A stretch of 64,000 nt of DNA from Allobosea lathyri (GCF_900108245.1 NZ_FNUY01000006.1:286115-350114), one strand, 5' to 3'. Positions 9,318 to 19,308 are shown, counted from the stretch's first letter. The notes: generated by a model not told the origin, from the sequence alone. Made by a program: numbers and translations.

Positions 9318-11336
9318 TCAGCCGTTATGGCGCTTCATCGCCGCTTCGACCACTGCGTCCGGCGTGATGCCGAAATGCTTGTAGACGTCCTTGTAGGGGC
9401 CGCTGGCGCCGAAGGAGTGCATGCCGACGAAGCCGCCATCATGGCCGATAACCGCATCCCAACCGAAGCGGACGCCGGCCTCGATTGCTATCTTGACCGG
9501 CGCGTTGCCGATGACCGCGCCTTGCGTCGCTTCGTCCTGCAGCAGCAGAAGTTCGAGCGAGGGAACCGAGACGACGCGGGCGCGGACGCCCTTTTCCGAC
9601 AGCAGCTTGCGGGCAGCGACGGCGATCTCGAGTTCCGAGCCGGAGGCGAAGAGCGAGACCTGGGCCTTGCCGCCCTCGGCCGCCAGCAATTCGTAGCCGC
9701 CCTTGGCCGAGCGGTTGGTCGTGGTCGCGTCAGTGCGAAGCTGCGGCAGGTTCTGGCGCGACAGGGCCAGCACCGTCGGGCCGCTGGTGTGCTCAAGGGC
9801 GAACTGCCAGGCTTCGGCGGTCTCGATCGCGTCGGCCGGGCGGAAGACGCGCATGTTCGGCATGGCGCGCAAGCTGGCGATCTGCTCGACCGGCTGATGC
9901 GTCGGGCCGTCCTCGCCGAGGCCGATCGAGTCATGGGTCATGACATAGACCACCGGCAGGCCCATCAGGGCGGCAAGCCGCATCGAGGGGCGGGCATAGT
10001 CGGCAAAGACGAGGAAGGTGCCGCCGGCGGTGCGGAAACCGCCATGCAGGGTGATGCCGTTCATGGCCGCGGCCATGCCGTGCTCGCGGATGCCGTAGCG
10101 GACATAGCGGCCCTTGGGCGTCTTGGGCGTGAAATCCTCGGCGTGGCTGGTGCGCGTGTTGTTGGACGGCGTCAGATCGGCCGAGCCCATCACAACCTCC
10201 GGCATCACCGGCAGGATGACCTCGAGCGCCAGTTCGGAAGCCTTGCGGGTCGCGACCGTGACGGGGCTGGCGATCAGCGCCTTCTTGTGGGCGAGGATCG
10301 CCTTGTCGAGCTTGACCGGGACCTTGTGGCCGAGGCGGCGGTCGAACTCGGCGCGCTTGCGCTCGGAGAGCGCATCGAAGCGGGACTGCCAGTCCTTATG
10401 CGAGGCTGCGCCGGCCGCGCCGAAGCCGCGCCAGGCCTTGAGCACGTCGGCTGCGACCTCGAAGGGGCCGCCGGTGATGCCCAGCGCCTTCTTGGCGGCG
10501 GCGAGTTCTTCGGCGCCCAGCGGCTCGCCATGGGCCTTGGAGGTGCCGGCCTTCTTGGGCGCACCGAAACCGATGACGGTCTTGCAGGCGATCATGGTCG
10601 GCTTGTTGGATTTCTGCGCGCGGCGGATCGCGGCCTCGATGGCCTCGGGATCATGGCCGTCGACGCGCTCCGAGCGCCAGCCGCAGGCCTTGAAGCGCGC
10701 GACCTGATCGACAGAATCCGAAATCGAGAGCGGACCGTCGATCGAGATGCCGTTATCGTCCCACATCACGATCAGCTTGTTCAGCTTGTGATGGCCGGCG
10801 AGCGCGATTGCTTCCTGGCTGATGCCTTCCATTAGGTCGCCATCGGATGCCAGCACATAGGTATGGTGGTCGACGACCTTCTTGCCGAATTCGGCGGCGA
10901 GCATGCGCTCGGCCATGGCCATTCCGACGGAGGTCGCGAGACCCTGGCCGAGCGGGCCGGTGGTGGTCTCGACGCCGGTCGTCATGAAGTTTTCCGGATG
11001 GCCCGGCGTCTTGGAGTCGAGCTGGCGGAACTTCTTGAGGTCGGCCAGCTCCATGCCGGGCGTGCCGGTGAGATAGAGCAGGGCGTAAAGCAGCATCGAA
11101 CCGTGGCCGGCCGAGAGCACGAAACGGTCGCGGTCAGGCCAATGCGGCGCGGCGGCATCGTAGTTCATGATGCGCGTGAACAGCACGGCGGCGACATCGG
11201 CTGCGCCCATCGGCAGGCCGGGATGGCCCGACTTCGCCTGTTCGACGCCGTCCATGGCCAGCGAGCGGATGGCGTTGGCGAGCTTGTCGTGCAAGGCGCG
11301 ATCGATCGGGGCGCGTTCGGTCGGGGTCGTGGTCAT
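9318..11336 (-). CDS. tkt: Transketolase
   Basis: A 672-residue thiamine-diphosphate enzyme that transfers two-carbon ketol units in the pentose phosphate (or Calvin) pathway. The N-terminal third shows the substrate and TPP-binding stretches [18 protein letters not shown] and [14 protein letters not shown]. The middle domain has [15 protein letters not shown], containing the catalytic Glu that activates TPP, and [16 protein letters not shown]. The length is typical. The ATG before [14 protein letters not shown] is preferred because similarity starts there; the open frame upstream is not family-like. It heads the minus-strand block that continues with gap, pgk and fbaA. Confidence 0.97.
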   Translation of the reverse strand: MTTTPTERAPIDRALHDKLANAIRSLAMDGVEQAKSGHPGLPMGAADVAAVLFTRIMNYDAAAPHWPDRDRFVLSAGHGSMLLYALLYLTGTPGMELADLKKFRQLDSKTPGHPENFMTTGVETTTGPLGQGLATSVGMAMAERMLAAEFGKKVVDHHTYVLASDGDLMEGISQEAIALAGHHKLNKLIVMWDDNGISIDGPLSISDSVDQVARFKACGWRSERVDGHDPEAIEAAIRRAQKSNKPTMIACKTVIGFGAPKKAGTSKAHGEPLGAEELAAAKKALGITGGPFEVAADVLKAWRGFGAAGAASHKDWQSRFDALSERKRAEFDRRLGHKVPVKLDKAILAHKKALIASPVTVATRKASELALEVILPVMPEVVMGSADLTPSNNTRTSHAEDFTPKTPKGRYVRYGIREHGMAAAMNGITLHGGFRTAGGTFLVFADYARPSMRLAALMGLPVVYVMTHDSIGLGEDGPTHQPVEQIASLRAMPNMRVFRPADAIETAEAWQFALEHTSGPTVLALSRQNLPQLRTDATTTNRSAKGGYELLAAEGGKAQVSLFASGSELEIAVAARKLLSEKGVRARVVSVPSLELLLLQDEATQGAVIGNAPVKIAIEAGVRFGWDAVIGHDGGFVGMHSFGASGPYKDVYKHFGITPDAVVEAAMKRHNG

Positions 11337-11683
11337 GGTGATCTCAGGCTCCGTCTGGCGGAAGGGACGAGGCCGCGGCCAAATCCTGCGCAACATGGCA
11401 GGCCGACGACGGTCCGATTCTGGGTGCCGCTTACATGGCTTCGAATGGTGGCTCGATTAGGCCGCTCGCTCCATGGGAGTCAATTCGGTCGCCACAGCTT
11501 CCTTGGCAGCTTCTTTCCGCGGCACACGGCCGGTGGACGCGGCTTTCCGCAAGCCAGCCGTCAGCAATCGCGGGCAAGCCCTTGGGATCGGGCGGCATCT
11601 GGCGATGTCGATTCCTGTTTTCGCGCGATTTGCAGTAGGGTCGCGAATCGTGTGAGCCGGCTTCGATCTGAAGGAGAGCGACG
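11337..11683. other. Divergent intergenic region tkt / DUF4164
   Basis: About 350 bases with no gene that I can support. It must hold the promoters of tkt (minus) and of the DUF4164-zapA unit (plus). Only short, low-quality frames are open, and no convincing operator, hairpin or repeat was seen apart from the AAGGAGAG ribosome site before 11684. Confidence 0.5.
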
Positions 11684-11998
11684 GTGGCGAGCTTGATGCT
11701 GGATAATGCGCTGGCGCGCCTTGATGGGGCGCTGGGACAGTTGGAGGCCGCGGCGCGGCGGCGTGTCGAGGCGGAGCGCGGTCGGGCCAATCTCGATACC
11801 GAACTCGCGCTGATGCAGGACGACCGGGCGCGGCTGGCCGCCGAACTCGACGGCGCCATGGCGCGACTGGGCCATGTCGAGACCGCCGCGGCGGATGTCG
11901 ACCAGCGCCTGGAGCGGGCGATGAACGTGATCGGCGCCGTGATCGCGCGCGCCCAGCCGCAGCCGGACGAGCCCGAGCCCGGCCCCCCCGAACACTGA
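11684..11998 (+). CDS. DUF4164-family small coiled-coil protein
   Basis: A 104-residue, almost entirely helical and charged protein with heptad-like spacing (ALGQLEAAARRRVEAERGRA and following) and a proline-rich tail. It matches the DUF4164 type found directly before zapA in Hyphomicrobiales. Translation starts at a GTG preceded by AAGGAGAGCGAC, a strong ribosome site. It is 12 bases from zapA, so the two are co-transcribed. A part in division-ring assembly is plausible from the neighbour, but no function is established. Confidence 0.8.
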   Translation: MASLMLDNALARLDGALGQLEAAARRRVEAERGRANLDTELALMQDDRARLAAELDGAMARLGHVETAAADVDQRLERAMNVIGAVIARAQPQPDEPEPGPPEH

Positions 11999-12010
11999 GC
12001 GGAGAACACG

Positions 12011-12379
12011 ATGCCGCAAGTCAATGTCATGATCGCCGGCAAGGCCTACCGCATGGCCTGCGGGGAGGGCGAGGAGCCGCATCTCGAAGGCCTGGCCAAG
12101 CTCTATGACGGCAAGATCGAGGAAATGCGCCAGGCCTTCGGCGAGATCGGCGACATGCGGCTGCATGTCATGGCGGCGCTGATGGTCGCCGACGAGGTTT
12201 CCGAGCTGAGGCAGCGCATAGGGCGGCTGGAGGCGGAACTCGCCGCAGTCCAGGGCGATGCGGGAGCGACCGACCAGCGCCTCACCGAGGTCGAGGACAA
12301 GGCGGCCGAAGCGCTGGTGGCCGCGGCCGAGCGCATCGAGGGGGTGGCGCGCAGCCTGATCCCGAGCCCGGTGGGGTGA
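12011..12379 (+). CDS. zapA: Cell division protein ZapA
   Basis: A 122-residue ZapA homologue. The N-terminal beta-alpha domain reads PQVNVMIAGKAYRMACGEGE followed by HLEGLAKLYDGKIEEMRQ, and the remainder is a long coiled coil (about 60-115), which mediates the antiparallel tetramer. ZapA binds and cross-links FtsZ protofilaments at midcell. Its position, with DUF4164 before it and 6S RNA and 5-formyl-THF cyclo-ligase after it, repeats an arrangement seen widely in proteobacteria and supports the assignment. Confidence 0.92.
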   Translation: MPQVNVMIAGKAYRMACGEGEEPHLEGLAKLYDGKIEEMRQAFGEIGDMRLHVMAALMVADEVSELRQRIGRLEAELAAVQGDAGATDQRLTEVEDKAAEALVAAAERIEGVARSLIPSPVG

Positions 12380-12412
12380 GATATCGTCTCAAACCGCAGC
12401 CCTCAGCACCGC

Positions 12413-12525
12413 AGCCCTCATCTTGGGAGCCGCGAAGCGGCGTCTCGAAGGATGCTTCAATAGGCTCTCGAACCGTCTGGACCATCCTTCGAGACGCGCC
12501 TGCGGCGCTCCTCAGGATGAGGGCT
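12413..12525. repeat. Palindromic repeat family B, copy 1
   Basis: Outer arms AGCCCTCATCTTGGGAGC and GCTCCTCAGGATGAGGGCT enclose inner arms CGTCTCGAAGGATG and CATCCTTCGAGACG. It occupies the gap just after zapA and can form a long hairpin. Confidence 0.92.
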
Positions 12526-12609
12526 GAGGGATCAGGATGATGACCGAGGTAAATGTGAACAGTCGCCGGAGAGCCACTGGCGCTTTGCCGGCGCGCATCT
12601 TACATTGGC

Positions 12610-12735
12610 GATGCGGGGCTGCCTGGTGCGTGCGAGAACTGTATTCCCGGGCCCATACGACTCCCTAGGGAGCTGTCCCTGACCGGGTCCCTGGACCCGG
12701 ACACACGGCGCCCACCTACTTTAGTAGGTGTCCCG
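12610..12735 (+). ncRNA. ssrS: Probable 6S RNA (ssrS)
   Basis: The gap between zapA and the 5-formyl-THF cyclo-ligase gene is the classical place of 6S RNA in proteobacteria. The sequence here has paired segments expected of a long interrupted hairpin (CCCTAGGG, GGGTCCCTGGACCC) and an end palindrome CACCTACTTTAGTAGGTG. 6S RNA imitates an open promoter and sequesters the housekeeping RNA polymerase holoenzyme. The exact ends are uncertain by perhaps 20 bases; the call rests mainly on context plus secondary structure, not on an alignment. Confidence 0.55.
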
Positions 12736-12778
12736 GGATCGAAATCTTCACGGCCAAGGTGGCTCCGCACTCTGCCTC

Positions 12779-13507
12779 ATGACAAACGCTCCATCCGACA
12801 GCGCTCAACAGCAAAAGTCCGGTCTGCGGAATGCCGCGCTGGCGCGTCGCGACGCGCTCGAGATCGACGACCGGCTCGAGTGGGACCCCGCGATCACGGA
12901 GCGGGTGCTTGCAGTCCTTTCGCGCCACTCCAGCCCTGATCCTGAGGAGCCACGCAGTGGCGTCTCGAAGGATGCTCGAGATGGTTCCGGAGCGTCCTGG
13001 AGCATCCTTCAAGACGCGCCTGTCGGTGCTCCTCAGGATGAGGGCTCGGGCAGGGTCGCTGTCCAAGGTCCGGTTTCCGCCTATTGGCCGATGCGCTCCG
13101 AGGCCGATCCGCGCCCTGTTCTCGAGGTGCTGCACGCGAGCGGCTTGTCGCTCTGCCTGCCGGCAATCGTCGAAAAGCGCATGATCTTTCGGCGCTGGGC
13201 GCCCTGGGAGCCGATCGTGCCCGGTGGTTTCGGTACGCTGGTTCCGGAGCCGCAGCAGCCGCAGGTCAACCCCGCCATCCTGATCGTCCCGCTCGCGGCC
13301 TTCGACCGGCGCGGTTATCGCATCGGCTACGGCAAGGGCTATTACGACCGCGCCTTGTCCGAACTTCGGGCCTTGTCCGAACTTGGCCCGGTGGTCAGCA
13401 TCGGCATCGGTTATTCCGCCCAGGAGATCGAGGCAGTGCCCGACGAGGCGCATGACCAGCGGCTCGACTGGATCGTGACCGAGCGCGAGACCATTCACTG
13501 TACATGA
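12779..13507 (+). CDS. 5-formyltetrahydrofolate cyclo-ligase with in-frame repeat insertion
   Basis: The enzyme converts 5-formyl-THF to 5,10-methenyl-THF using ATP. Family marks are the N-terminal KSGLRNAALARRDAL, the folate/ATP core SAYWPMRSEADPRPVL, and the C-terminal GYGKGYYDR loop that binds phosphate. At 242 residues it is about 40 longer than usual: residues 52-90 are encoded by a family B palindromic repeat lying in frame between the first helices and the core. A second oddity is a short tandem duplication giving ALSELRALSEL near residue 200. The zapA-6S-cyclo-ligase order is conserved. Whether the longer protein is active cannot be judged from sequence, but the core motifs are intact. 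Confidence 0.9.
   Translation: MTNAPSDSAQQQKSGLRNAALARRDALEIDDRLEWDPAITERVLAVLSRHSSPDPEEPRSGVSKDARDGSGASWSILQDAPVGAPQDEGSGRVAVQGPVSAYWPMRSEADPRPVLEVLHASGLSLCLPAIVEKRMIFRRWAPWEPIVPGGFGTLVPEPQQPQVNPAILIVPLAAFDRRGYRIGYGKGYYDRALSELRALSELGPVVSIGIGYSAQEIEAVPDEAHDQRLDWIVTERETIHCT
12932..13046. repeat. Palindromic repeat family B, copy 2, inside a coding region
   Basis: The same outer arms (AGCCCTGATCCTGAGGAGC / GCTCCTCAGGATGAGGGCT) and inner arms (GTCTCGAAGGATG / CATCCTTCAAGAC) as the intergenic copies. It keeps the reading frame of the host gene open and encodes a peptide beginning PDPEEPRSGVSKDA. Confidence 0.93.
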
Positions 13508-13611
13508 TGTTGGCGCCTGGTCGATCTTGGCACCTGATCGCCACGGCGTCGGTTGATTCCTGAACGCATTCGCGCGACGGAAGGGGCGTCACAGCCCTCG
13601 GAACAGTTTTC

Positions 13612-14439
13612 ATGCGTTTTCTATTTCTCGGCGATATCGTCGGCCGCCCCGGGCGGATCGCGGTGCAGGAGCGTCTGCCTGGCTTGCGCCAGGCCTGGGA
13701 ACTCGATTGCGTCGTCATCAATGGCGAGAATTCGGCCGGCGGTTTCGGCATCACCGAGGCGATCTGCGACGAATTGCTCGCGGCGGGCGCCGATGTCGTC
13801 ACGCTCGGCAACCACTCCTGGGACCAGCGCGAGGCGCTGGTCTTCATCGAGCGCCAGCAGCGGCTGATCCGGCCGGCGAACTATCCTCCGGGCACGCCGG
13901 GTCGCGGCGCGGCGGTGGTCGAGGCGAGGAACGGCGCGCGCGTGCTTGTCGTCAACGTCATGGGCCGGCTCTACATGGATGCGCTCGACGACCCTTTCGC
14001 CGCCGTGGAGCGCGAATTATCGGCCTGCCCGCTGGGCGAGGTCGCCGATGCCGTCATCGTCGACGTTCATGCCGAGGCGACCAGCGAGAAGCAGGCGATG
14101 GGCTATTTCCTCGACGGACGCGCCAGCCTCGTCGTCGGCACGCATACGCATGCGCCGACCTCCGACACCCGCATCCTGGCGGGCGGTACGGCCTATCAGT
14201 CCGATGCCGGCATGTGCGGTGATTACGATTCAGTACTCGGCATGCAGAAGGACGAGCCGGTCCGGCGCTTCCTGCAGAAGACGCCGGGCGCCCGGCTCGA
14301 GCCAGCGACCGGCGAGGGTACGCTGTCGGGCGTCGCCGTCGAGATCGACGATGCCACCGGGCTCGCCAAGGCGGTCTGGCCGGTCAGGATCGGGCCCCAT
14401 CTCATCGAAGCGGTGCCGACGCCCTGGGTTCGCGACTAG
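13612..14439 (+). CDS. ymdB: YmdB-type metallophosphoesterase (TIGR00282 family)
   Basis: A 275-residue calcineurin-like phosphoesterase of the YmdB group. Metal-binding motifs are visible in order: FLGDIVGRPGR (Asp), NGENSAGGFG (Asn), TLGNHSWDQ (Asn-His), DVHAEATSEKQAMG and GTHTHAPTSD (His-x-His). Characterised relatives hydrolyse 2',3'-cyclic nucleotides and act cytoplasmically; the biological role in alphaproteobacteria is unsettled. It follows the cyclo-ligase gene by about 100 bases on the same strand and may be co-transcribed. Confidence 0.92.
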   Translation: MRFLFLGDIVGRPGRIAVQERLPGLRQAWELDCVVINGENSAGGFGITEAICDELLAAGADVVTLGNHSWDQREALVFIERQQRLIRPANYPPGTPGRGAAVVEARNGARVLVVNVMGRLYMDALDDPFAAVERELSACPLGEVADAVIVDVHAEATSEKQAMGYFLDGRASLVVGTHTHAPTSDTRILAGGTAYQSDAGMCGDYDSVLGMQKDEPVRRFLQKTPGARLEPATGEGTLSGVAVEIDDATGLAKAVWPVRIGPHLIEAVPTPWVRD

Positions 14440-14487
14440 AGCATCGGCCCGAAAAGTGGAACGCGGTTTTCGGAAAAAGTCGATGCT
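14440..14487. repeat. Short palindromic repeat family F, copy 1
   Basis: AGCATCGGCCCGAAAAGTGG ... CGGTTTTCGGAAAAAGTCGATGCT, an inverted repeat of about 48 bases directly after the ymdB stop. A reverse-oriented relative lies at 18079-18120. It may act as a bidirectional transcript end between convergent genes. Confidence 0.75.
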
Positions 14488-14529
14488 ATAGACTCCGGCC
14501 GACGCTCCGATCGTCCCCGGAGGCCTGCC

Positions 14530-15894
14530 TCAGGCGGTGCGGCTTTGCTGCACCAGAGTGTCGAAGGCGCCCGCCAGCGTCGAGGCTTCCTTGACGAGCT
14601 CGCCGGCGACGTCGAGCACATCGGTCACGCTGCTGCCGGCGGCCTGAGCCATTTCGCTGACATCGCAGACCGTCTGCGCCACCTGCAGGGTGCCGGCGGC
14701 TGCGAGATCGACGCTGCGGGCGATCTCCTGCGTGGCGGCGCGCTGTTCGTCGAGAGCGCCTGCGACCGCAGTCGTGGTCTCATGCATCTGCCGGACGAAG
14801 CCGACAATGCTCTCGATAGCGTCCACGGCCTCGCGGGTCGCAGCCTGCATGGCCGGGACCTGTGCCGCGATCTCGTCGGTCGCCTGCGCGGTGCGCGCCG
14901 AGAGCTGCTTCACCTCGGTGGCGACCACGGCAAAGCCACGCCCGGATTCGCCGGCACGGGCAGCCTCGATGGTGGCGTTGAGCGCGAGCAGGTTGGTCTG
15001 GTTGGCGATCGTGCGGATGATGTCGACGACCGAGCCGATGGTCTGCGCCGAGCGGGCCAGGCTCTTGACGATGATGTCGGTCTTGAGGGCGGCCGCATTG
15101 GCGTCATGAGCCATCGTGGCGGCGCGTGCGACCTCGACGGCGACGTGATCGAGCGAGGCCGAGAGTTCCCCGGTGGCGGCGGCGACGCTTTGCACATTCA
15201 TCGAGGCGTCGTCGGAGGCGCGCGCCGCCGCGACGGCCTCGGAGCCGGTGTCCTGGACGAGGCCGTTCATGGTCCCGGCCATCGCCTCGACCTTGTTGGC
15301 CCCGGCCGTCACGGCGCCGACGACCTTGTGCACGGTGGTCTGGAAGGCGGTGATCTCGGCATGGGTGCGCTCGCGGCTCTGGCGCTGCACATCCGCGTAG
15401 GTTTCGAGCAGCAATTCGAGATCGAGCGCGGCGGCCTTGTTGAGCGCCGTCCGTGTCGCGATGCGCCGGTTCAGCTCCCTGCGCTGCCAGAAGCTGCTGA
15501 CCTTTCGCAGCGAATCGCGGTCGAGCCCCAGCTCGGCGCCGAGATGATTGGTGACCACGGCGTGGCAGATCGCGACCGCGTAGACGGGGACGCCGTGACG
15601 ATGAAAGGCCGACGCCAGGCGCCGGGCCGATTCCATGAAGCCCTCCTGCAGATCTCCCGACGCCAGCCTGATCCAATGCGCCAGTCGCAGTTCATGAACC
15701 TCCGGCAGCCTGAGGGCGCGCGCGGTCTCGGGCCAGGGGGCGAATTCGCCGTGAAGCTCTTCCAGCAGGCGCGGCAGCCGCGCGCGGGCGAACTCGGCCT
15801 GCCGCTGCAGCATGGCGATGTCGTCGGGGCGGATCTGAAACGCCCGGAAGCGCAGCTCCTGCTCCGCGATCTGATTGTTGGGCATCGTTGTCAT
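14530..15894 (-). CDS. Globin-coupled methyl-accepting chemotaxis transducer
   Basis: A soluble 454-residue sensor without membrane spans. Residues about 1-155 form a protoglobin-like domain; the block [20 protein letters not shown] matches the F-helix region that carries the proximal haem histidine in globin-coupled sensors. A linker helix is followed by a cytoplasmic MCP signalling domain (about 180-454) with the hairpin tip [20 protein letters not shown] and [15 protein letters not shown]. Such proteins sense oxygen or other haem ligands and control CheA. No che genes are nearby. A start 13 codons upstream (15933) is possible; the one used is supported by the family start. Confidence 0.9.
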   Translation of the reverse strand: MTTMPNNQIAEQELRFRAFQIRPDDIAMLQRQAEFARARLPRLLEELHGEFAPWPETARALRLPEVHELRLAHWIRLASGDLQEGFMESARRLASAFHRHGVPVYAVAICHAVVTNHLGAELGLDRDSLRKVSSFWQRRELNRRIATRTALNKAAALDLELLLETYADVQRQSRERTHAEITAFQTTVHKVVGAVTAGANKVEAMAGTMNGLVQDTGSEAVAAARASDDASMNVQSVAAATGELSASLDHVAVEVARAATMAHDANAAALKTDIIVKSLARSAQTIGSVVDIIRTIANQTNLLALNATIEAARAGESGRGFAVVATEVKQLSARTAQATDEIAAQVPAMQAATREAVDAIESIVGFVRQMHETTTAVAGALDEQRAATQEIARSVDLAAAGTLQVAQTVCDVSEMAQAAGSSVTDVLDVAGELVKEASTLAGAFDTLVQQSRTA

Positions 15895-16147
15895 GAAAAC
15901 CTGAGAGCGCGTGGAGCCAGGGTCTGACGCCATGGCCCGATCCGGACTGTGCGGGCATGTGGCAAAGAATGACTTAATGGAGGGTATCCATTCGGGGGCC
16001 GAGGCAGCACGATGGCGCTGCCGCTCGCAAGGCAACGGCTTGCCTGCCAGCGAAAGCGGCGCCTATAAGGCCGCTCTGTCCATTTCGCGCGGCTGATGCC
16101 GCCATGGGCGGCAACCCACTGACGCAAAGACCAGAGGCTGAAATCCC

Positions 16148-16894
16148 ATGGCCGGCCATTCCCAATTCAAGAACATCATGCACCGCAAGGGCAAGCAGGA
16201 CGCCGTGCGCGCCAAGCTGTTCTCGAAACTGGGTCGTGAAATCACCGTCGCCGCCAAGATGGGCATGCCCGATCCCAACATGAACCCGCGCCTGCGCATG
16301 GCCGTTCTGGCCGCGCGTGCGGAAAACATGCCCAAGGACAACATCCAGCGCGCCATCAACAAGGCGGCCGGCGGCGAGGGCGATAATTACGACGAGGTCC
16401 GCTACGAGGGCTACGGTCCCGGCGGGGCTGCCGTCATCGTCGAGGCGCTGACCGACAATCGCAACCGCACCGCCTCGGCCGTGCGCTCCTATTTCACCAA
16501 GTCCGGCGGAGCGATGGGCGAGAGCAATTCGGTCTCGTTCATGTTCAACCGCGTCGGCGAGATCAGCTACCCCGTCGAAGCCGGCGATGCCGACAAGATC
16601 ATGGAAGCGGCGATCGAGGCCGGGGCCGACGACGTCATCAGCGACGAGAACGGCCACACCATCCTGTGCGCCTTCGATGCGCTGAACGAGGTTTCCAAGG
16701 CGCTCGAAGCGGCGCTGGGCGCGCCGGCTTCCGCCAAGCCGGTCTGGCGGCCCACGACGACCGCCCCTCTCGACGAGGAGAAGGCTGCGTCGATGATGCG
16801 GCTGATGGAAGCCCTCGACAACGACGACGACGTGCAGAACGTCTTCGCCAATTTCGAGATCGCCGACGAGATCATGGCGAAGATGAGCGCCTGA
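16148..16894 (+). CDS. yebC: YebC/PmpR-family translation or transcription factor
   Basis: A 248-residue protein with the family opening [18 protein letters not shown] and the conserved [17 protein letters not shown] and [18 protein letters not shown]. YebC proteins were long called transcriptional regulators; more recent work ties YebC-type proteins to ribosomes stalled at proline-rich stretches. Its place before ruvC is common in proteobacteria. The ATG has a clear family-conserved N-terminus. A family B and a family A palindrome follow the stop. Confidence 0.95.
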   Translation: MAGHSQFKNIMHRKGKQDAVRAKLFSKLGREITVAAKMGMPDPNMNPRLRMAVLAARAENMPKDNIQRAINKAAGGEGDNYDEVRYEGYGPGGAAVIVEALTDNRNRTASAVRSYFTKSGGAMGESNSVSFMFNRVGEISYPVEAGDADKIMEAAIEAGADDVISDENGHTILCAFDALNEVSKALEAALGAPASAKPVWRPTTTAPLDEEKAASMMRLMEALDNDDDVQNVFANFEIADEIMAKMSA

Positions 16895-16912
16895 GCTCCC
16901 TTCTATCCCCTC

Positions 16913-17016
16913 AGCCCTCATCCTGAGGAGCCGCGAAGCGGCGTCTCGAAGGATGCTTCGGGAGCCTGCTGGACCATCCTTCGAGACGCGCCTGCGGCGT
17001 CCTCAGGATGAGGGCT
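16913..17016. repeat. Palindromic repeat family B, copy 3
   Basis: Arms AGCCCTCATCCTGAGGAGCC and CCTCAGGATGAGGGCT with the inner GTCTCGAAGGATG/CATCCTTCGAGAC pair. An extra AGGATGAGGGCTGAG is duplicated just beyond it (to about 17034). Confidence 0.92.
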
Positions 17017-17071
17017 GAGCAGGATGAGGGCTGAGAGTGTCTGGGCACGGCGTGCCGCGCCGCGGTTCTGT

Positions 17072-17159
17072 CCGTCATTGCGAGCGCAGCGAAGCCATCC
17101 AGACTGAAGCGCTCTGCCGCCCCTGGTTTGCTTCGTCGCTTGCGCTCCTCGCAATGACG
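17072..17159. repeat. Palindromic repeat family A, copy 2
   Basis: Arms CCGTCATTGCGAGCGCAGCG and GCGCTCCTCGCAATGACG with internal GAAGCCATCC. It lies between convergent yebC and the TSUP permease gene, directly after a family B copy. Confidence 0.85.
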
Positions 17160-17167
17160 TAGCGGTT

Positions 17168-17947
17168 CTAGCGCCCGATCAGCGCATCCCAGAGCGGCAG
17201 GCTGGCCAGCGCGCTCAGGAAAATCACCAGATAGGCGATGCGGCGGAAGGAGATTTCCGACGCAAGCCGGAAGCCATGCGTGCCGATCCAGAGCCCGACG
17301 CCGTAGACCGCAAAGAGCGGCACGGCCGTCATGGCGGCTCGCGTGGTGAGGATGCCGGCATACCAGAGCGTCGCGCCGCTGATCAGCGTCGAGATGCCGA
17401 AGAAGGTCTGGAGGTTGGCGCGGGTCTTGTGGCGATCGTTGCGCTGCGCGCCGAGCCAGAACACCGCCAGCGGCATGCCGCCGATGCTGGCCATGCCGTT
17501 GCACAGCCCCGACAGCACGCCGACACCGAGCGAGAGCGGAATGCCCGGGCGGCCATGATAGCGCCAGCCCGAGGCCATCAGCGCGACGGCGGCGAGGACG
17601 AGCAGCGCGAGGATCCAGCGCATCGTCTCGCGATCGAGCCAGATCAGCAGCCAGATGCCCGCCGGCAAAGCGAGCGTCGCGGTCGCTAATAGCGGCAACA
17701 CCTCGCGCCATTCCGCCTGCTTGGCGCTGCGGGCGGCGATGGGCAGCGCGAAAGGCAGGTCGATGAACCAGATCAGCCCGAGCGCCGCCACCGGGCCCAG
17801 CACCATGCTGGCCAGCGGCATGAACACCATGGCGAAGCCGAAGCCGGTAAAGCCACGCACGAGGCCGCCGAGCACCGTGGCGAGGAGCAGGACTGCTATT
17901 CCGTCGAAGGACAGATCGGGAAAGAAGGAGGCGAGGAAGGACTGCAT
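17168..17947 (-). CDS. TSUP (TauE/SafE) family membrane permease
   Basis: A 259-residue protein with about eight hydrophobic segments and the family's two glycine-rich half-repeats: [20 protein letters not shown] in the first half and [20 protein letters not shown] in the second. TSUP proteins move sulfonates, sulfite or other organic anions across the inner membrane; the substrate cannot be told from sequence. A longer start at 17995 is open but adds a non-hydrophobic, Arg/Gly-rich head, so the ATG before [13 protein letters not shown] is preferred. It lies opposite to yebC and ruvC. Confidence 0.85.
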   Translation of the reverse strand: MQSFLASFFPDLSFDGIAVLLLATVLGGLVRGFTGFGFAMVFMPLASMVLGPVAALGLIWFIDLPFALPIAARSAKQAEWREVLPLLATATLALPAGIWLLIWLDRETMRWILALLVLAAVALMASGWRYHGRPGIPLSLGVGVLSGLCNGMASIGGMPLAVFWLGAQRNDRHKTRANLQTFFGISTLISGATLWYAGILTTRAAMTAVPLFAVYGVGLWIGTHGFRLASEISFRRIAYLVIFLSALASLPLWDALIGR

Positions 17948-18078
17948 CGAACCGGGGAAGGCGGGAAGGCGGGAGCGCGCGCCACCATCGCCCAAGCGGC
18001 CTTGCGATCAAACCATTCCTTTTTGATGCCTTCGATGAGCATATGTCATCGGTGCGATACCGGGTTGCAGGACAAATC

Positions 18079-18120
18079 CTCTTTACCGGAAAACCACGCG
18101 GCACTTTTCCGGCCGATGCT
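18079..18120. repeat. Short palindromic repeat family F, copy 2 (reverse orientation)
   Basis: CCGGAAAACCACGCGGCACTTTTCCGGCCGATGCT resembles the reverse complement of the element at 14440-14487. It ends 15 bases before the ruvC start codon, so it lies in the 5' region of ruvC. Confidence 0.65.
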
Positions 18121-18135
18121 TTACGGTGTCGGGCC

Positions 18136-18651
18136 ATGGCATCTGCGATTCGCATCCTCGGTCTCGATCCCGGCCTCCGCAAGACGGGCTGGGGCGTGAT
18201 CACCTCCGAAGGCAGCAAGCTCAGCTTCGTCGCCTGCGGCTGCGTCGAGAGCGACGGCACGCTGACGCTGGCCGAACGGCTCCGGCAATTGCATGAGGGT
18301 CTGACCAGCGTGATCACCTCTTTCGATCCCGATGAGGTCGCGGTCGAGGAGACCTTCGTCAATCGCGATCCGCAATCGACGCTGAAGCTTGGCCAGGCGC
18401 GTGGCATCGCTCTGGTCGTGCCGGCGCTGGCTGGCTTGGGCGTCGCCGAATATGCCGCCAACCTCGTCAAGAAGACGGTGGTTGGCGTCGGCCATGCCGA
18501 CAAGAAGCAGATCCAGATGATGATCCGTGTGCTGCTGCCCAAGGCTGAGGCGAAATCGGCGGATGCGGCCGATGCGCTGGCGGTGGCGATCTGCCATGCC
18601 CAGCATCGCGGCATGCGCACGCTGGTGGCCCAGATGCGGGCCTCGGCGTGA
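18136..18651 (+). CDS. ruvC: Holliday junction resolvase RuvC
   Basis: A 171-residue endonuclease that cuts Holliday junctions symmetrically in the cytoplasm. The RNase H-fold motif [14 protein letters not shown] carries the first catalytic Asp; [20 protein letters not shown] carries the Glu; and [20 protein letters not shown] has the C-terminal Asp pair. The open frame starts earlier, but similarity begins at the chosen ATG. It is followed after 39 bases by ruvA, and with ruvB forms the branch-migration/resolution set. Confidence 0.96.
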   Translation: MASAIRILGLDPGLRKTGWGVITSEGSKLSFVACGCVESDGTLTLAERLRQLHEGLTSVITSFDPDEVAVEETFVNRDPQSTLKLGQARGIALVVPALAGLGVAEYAANLVKKTVVGVGHADKKQIQMMIRVLLPKAEAKSADAADALAVAICHAQHRGMRTLVAQMRASA

Positions 18652-18690
18652 CAGGTTCAAGCTTCGACAGAGAATGCGACGGGGTCTGAG

Positions 18691-19308
18691 ATGATCGGCA
18701 AGCTCAAGGGCCTGATCGATTCCTATGGCGAGGATCACGTCATCCTCGACGTGCAGGGCGTCGGCTATGTCGTGCAATGTTCGTCGCGAACGCTGCAGCG
18801 CCTGCCCAAGCCGGGCGAGGCCGCGGCTCTCTCCATCGAGACGCATGTGCGCGAGGATGCGATCCGCCTCTACGGCTTCATGTCGGACAATGAGCGCGAC
18901 TGGTTCCGGCTGATGCAGATGGTGCAGGGGGTGGGTGCCAAGGTCGCGCTCGCCATCCTCTCGACGCTGGAGCCCGGCGCGCTCGCCACCGCGATCGCCA
19001 CCAATGACAAGGCTGCGGTCGCACGTGCACCCGGCGTCGGGCCCAAGCTCGCGCAGCGAATCTGCGCCGAGCTGAAGGACAAGGCCCCGGCCTTCGGCCA
19101 TATCGACCCCGGTGTCGCCCAGCTTGCCGGTGCGCTGGAGGGCCGCAATCTGCCGCAGCCGGTGGCGGACGCGGTCTCTGCCCTGTCGAATCTCGGCTAT
19201 CCGCAGGCGCAGGCCGTTGCGGCCGTTGCGGCGGCGTCGCGGGCGGCAGGCGAGGGAGCGGGAACCGCCCAGCTGATCAAGCTCGGCCTCAAGGAACTGG
19301 CCAAGTGA
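18691..19308 (+). CDS. ruvA: Holliday junction branch migration protein RuvA
   Basis: A 205-residue DNA-binding subunit that holds four-way junctions and loads the RuvB motor. The N-terminal OB fold reads [20 protein letters not shown], the helix-hairpin-helix region includes [14 protein letters not shown] and [19 protein letters not shown], and the C-terminal UBA-like domain that contacts RuvB ([15 protein letters not shown]) is present. Its stop codon overlaps the GTG start of the acetyltransferase gene, an unusual passenger between ruvA and ruvB. Confidence 0.96.
   Translation: MIGKLKGLIDSYGEDHVILDVQGVGYVVQCSSRTLQRLPKPGEAAALSIETHVREDAIRLYGFMSDNERDWFRLMQMVQGVGAKVALAILSTLEPGALATAIATNDKAAVARAPGVGPKLAQRICAELKDKAPAFGHIDPGVAQLAGALEGRNLPQPVADAVSALSNLGYPQAQAVAAVAAASRAAGEGAGTAQLIKLGLKELAK

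Noticed and set aside
12413..12525. Family B repeats as a CRISPR array
   Set aside because: Units are scattered over 45 kb, palindromic, and without regular spacers or cas genes.
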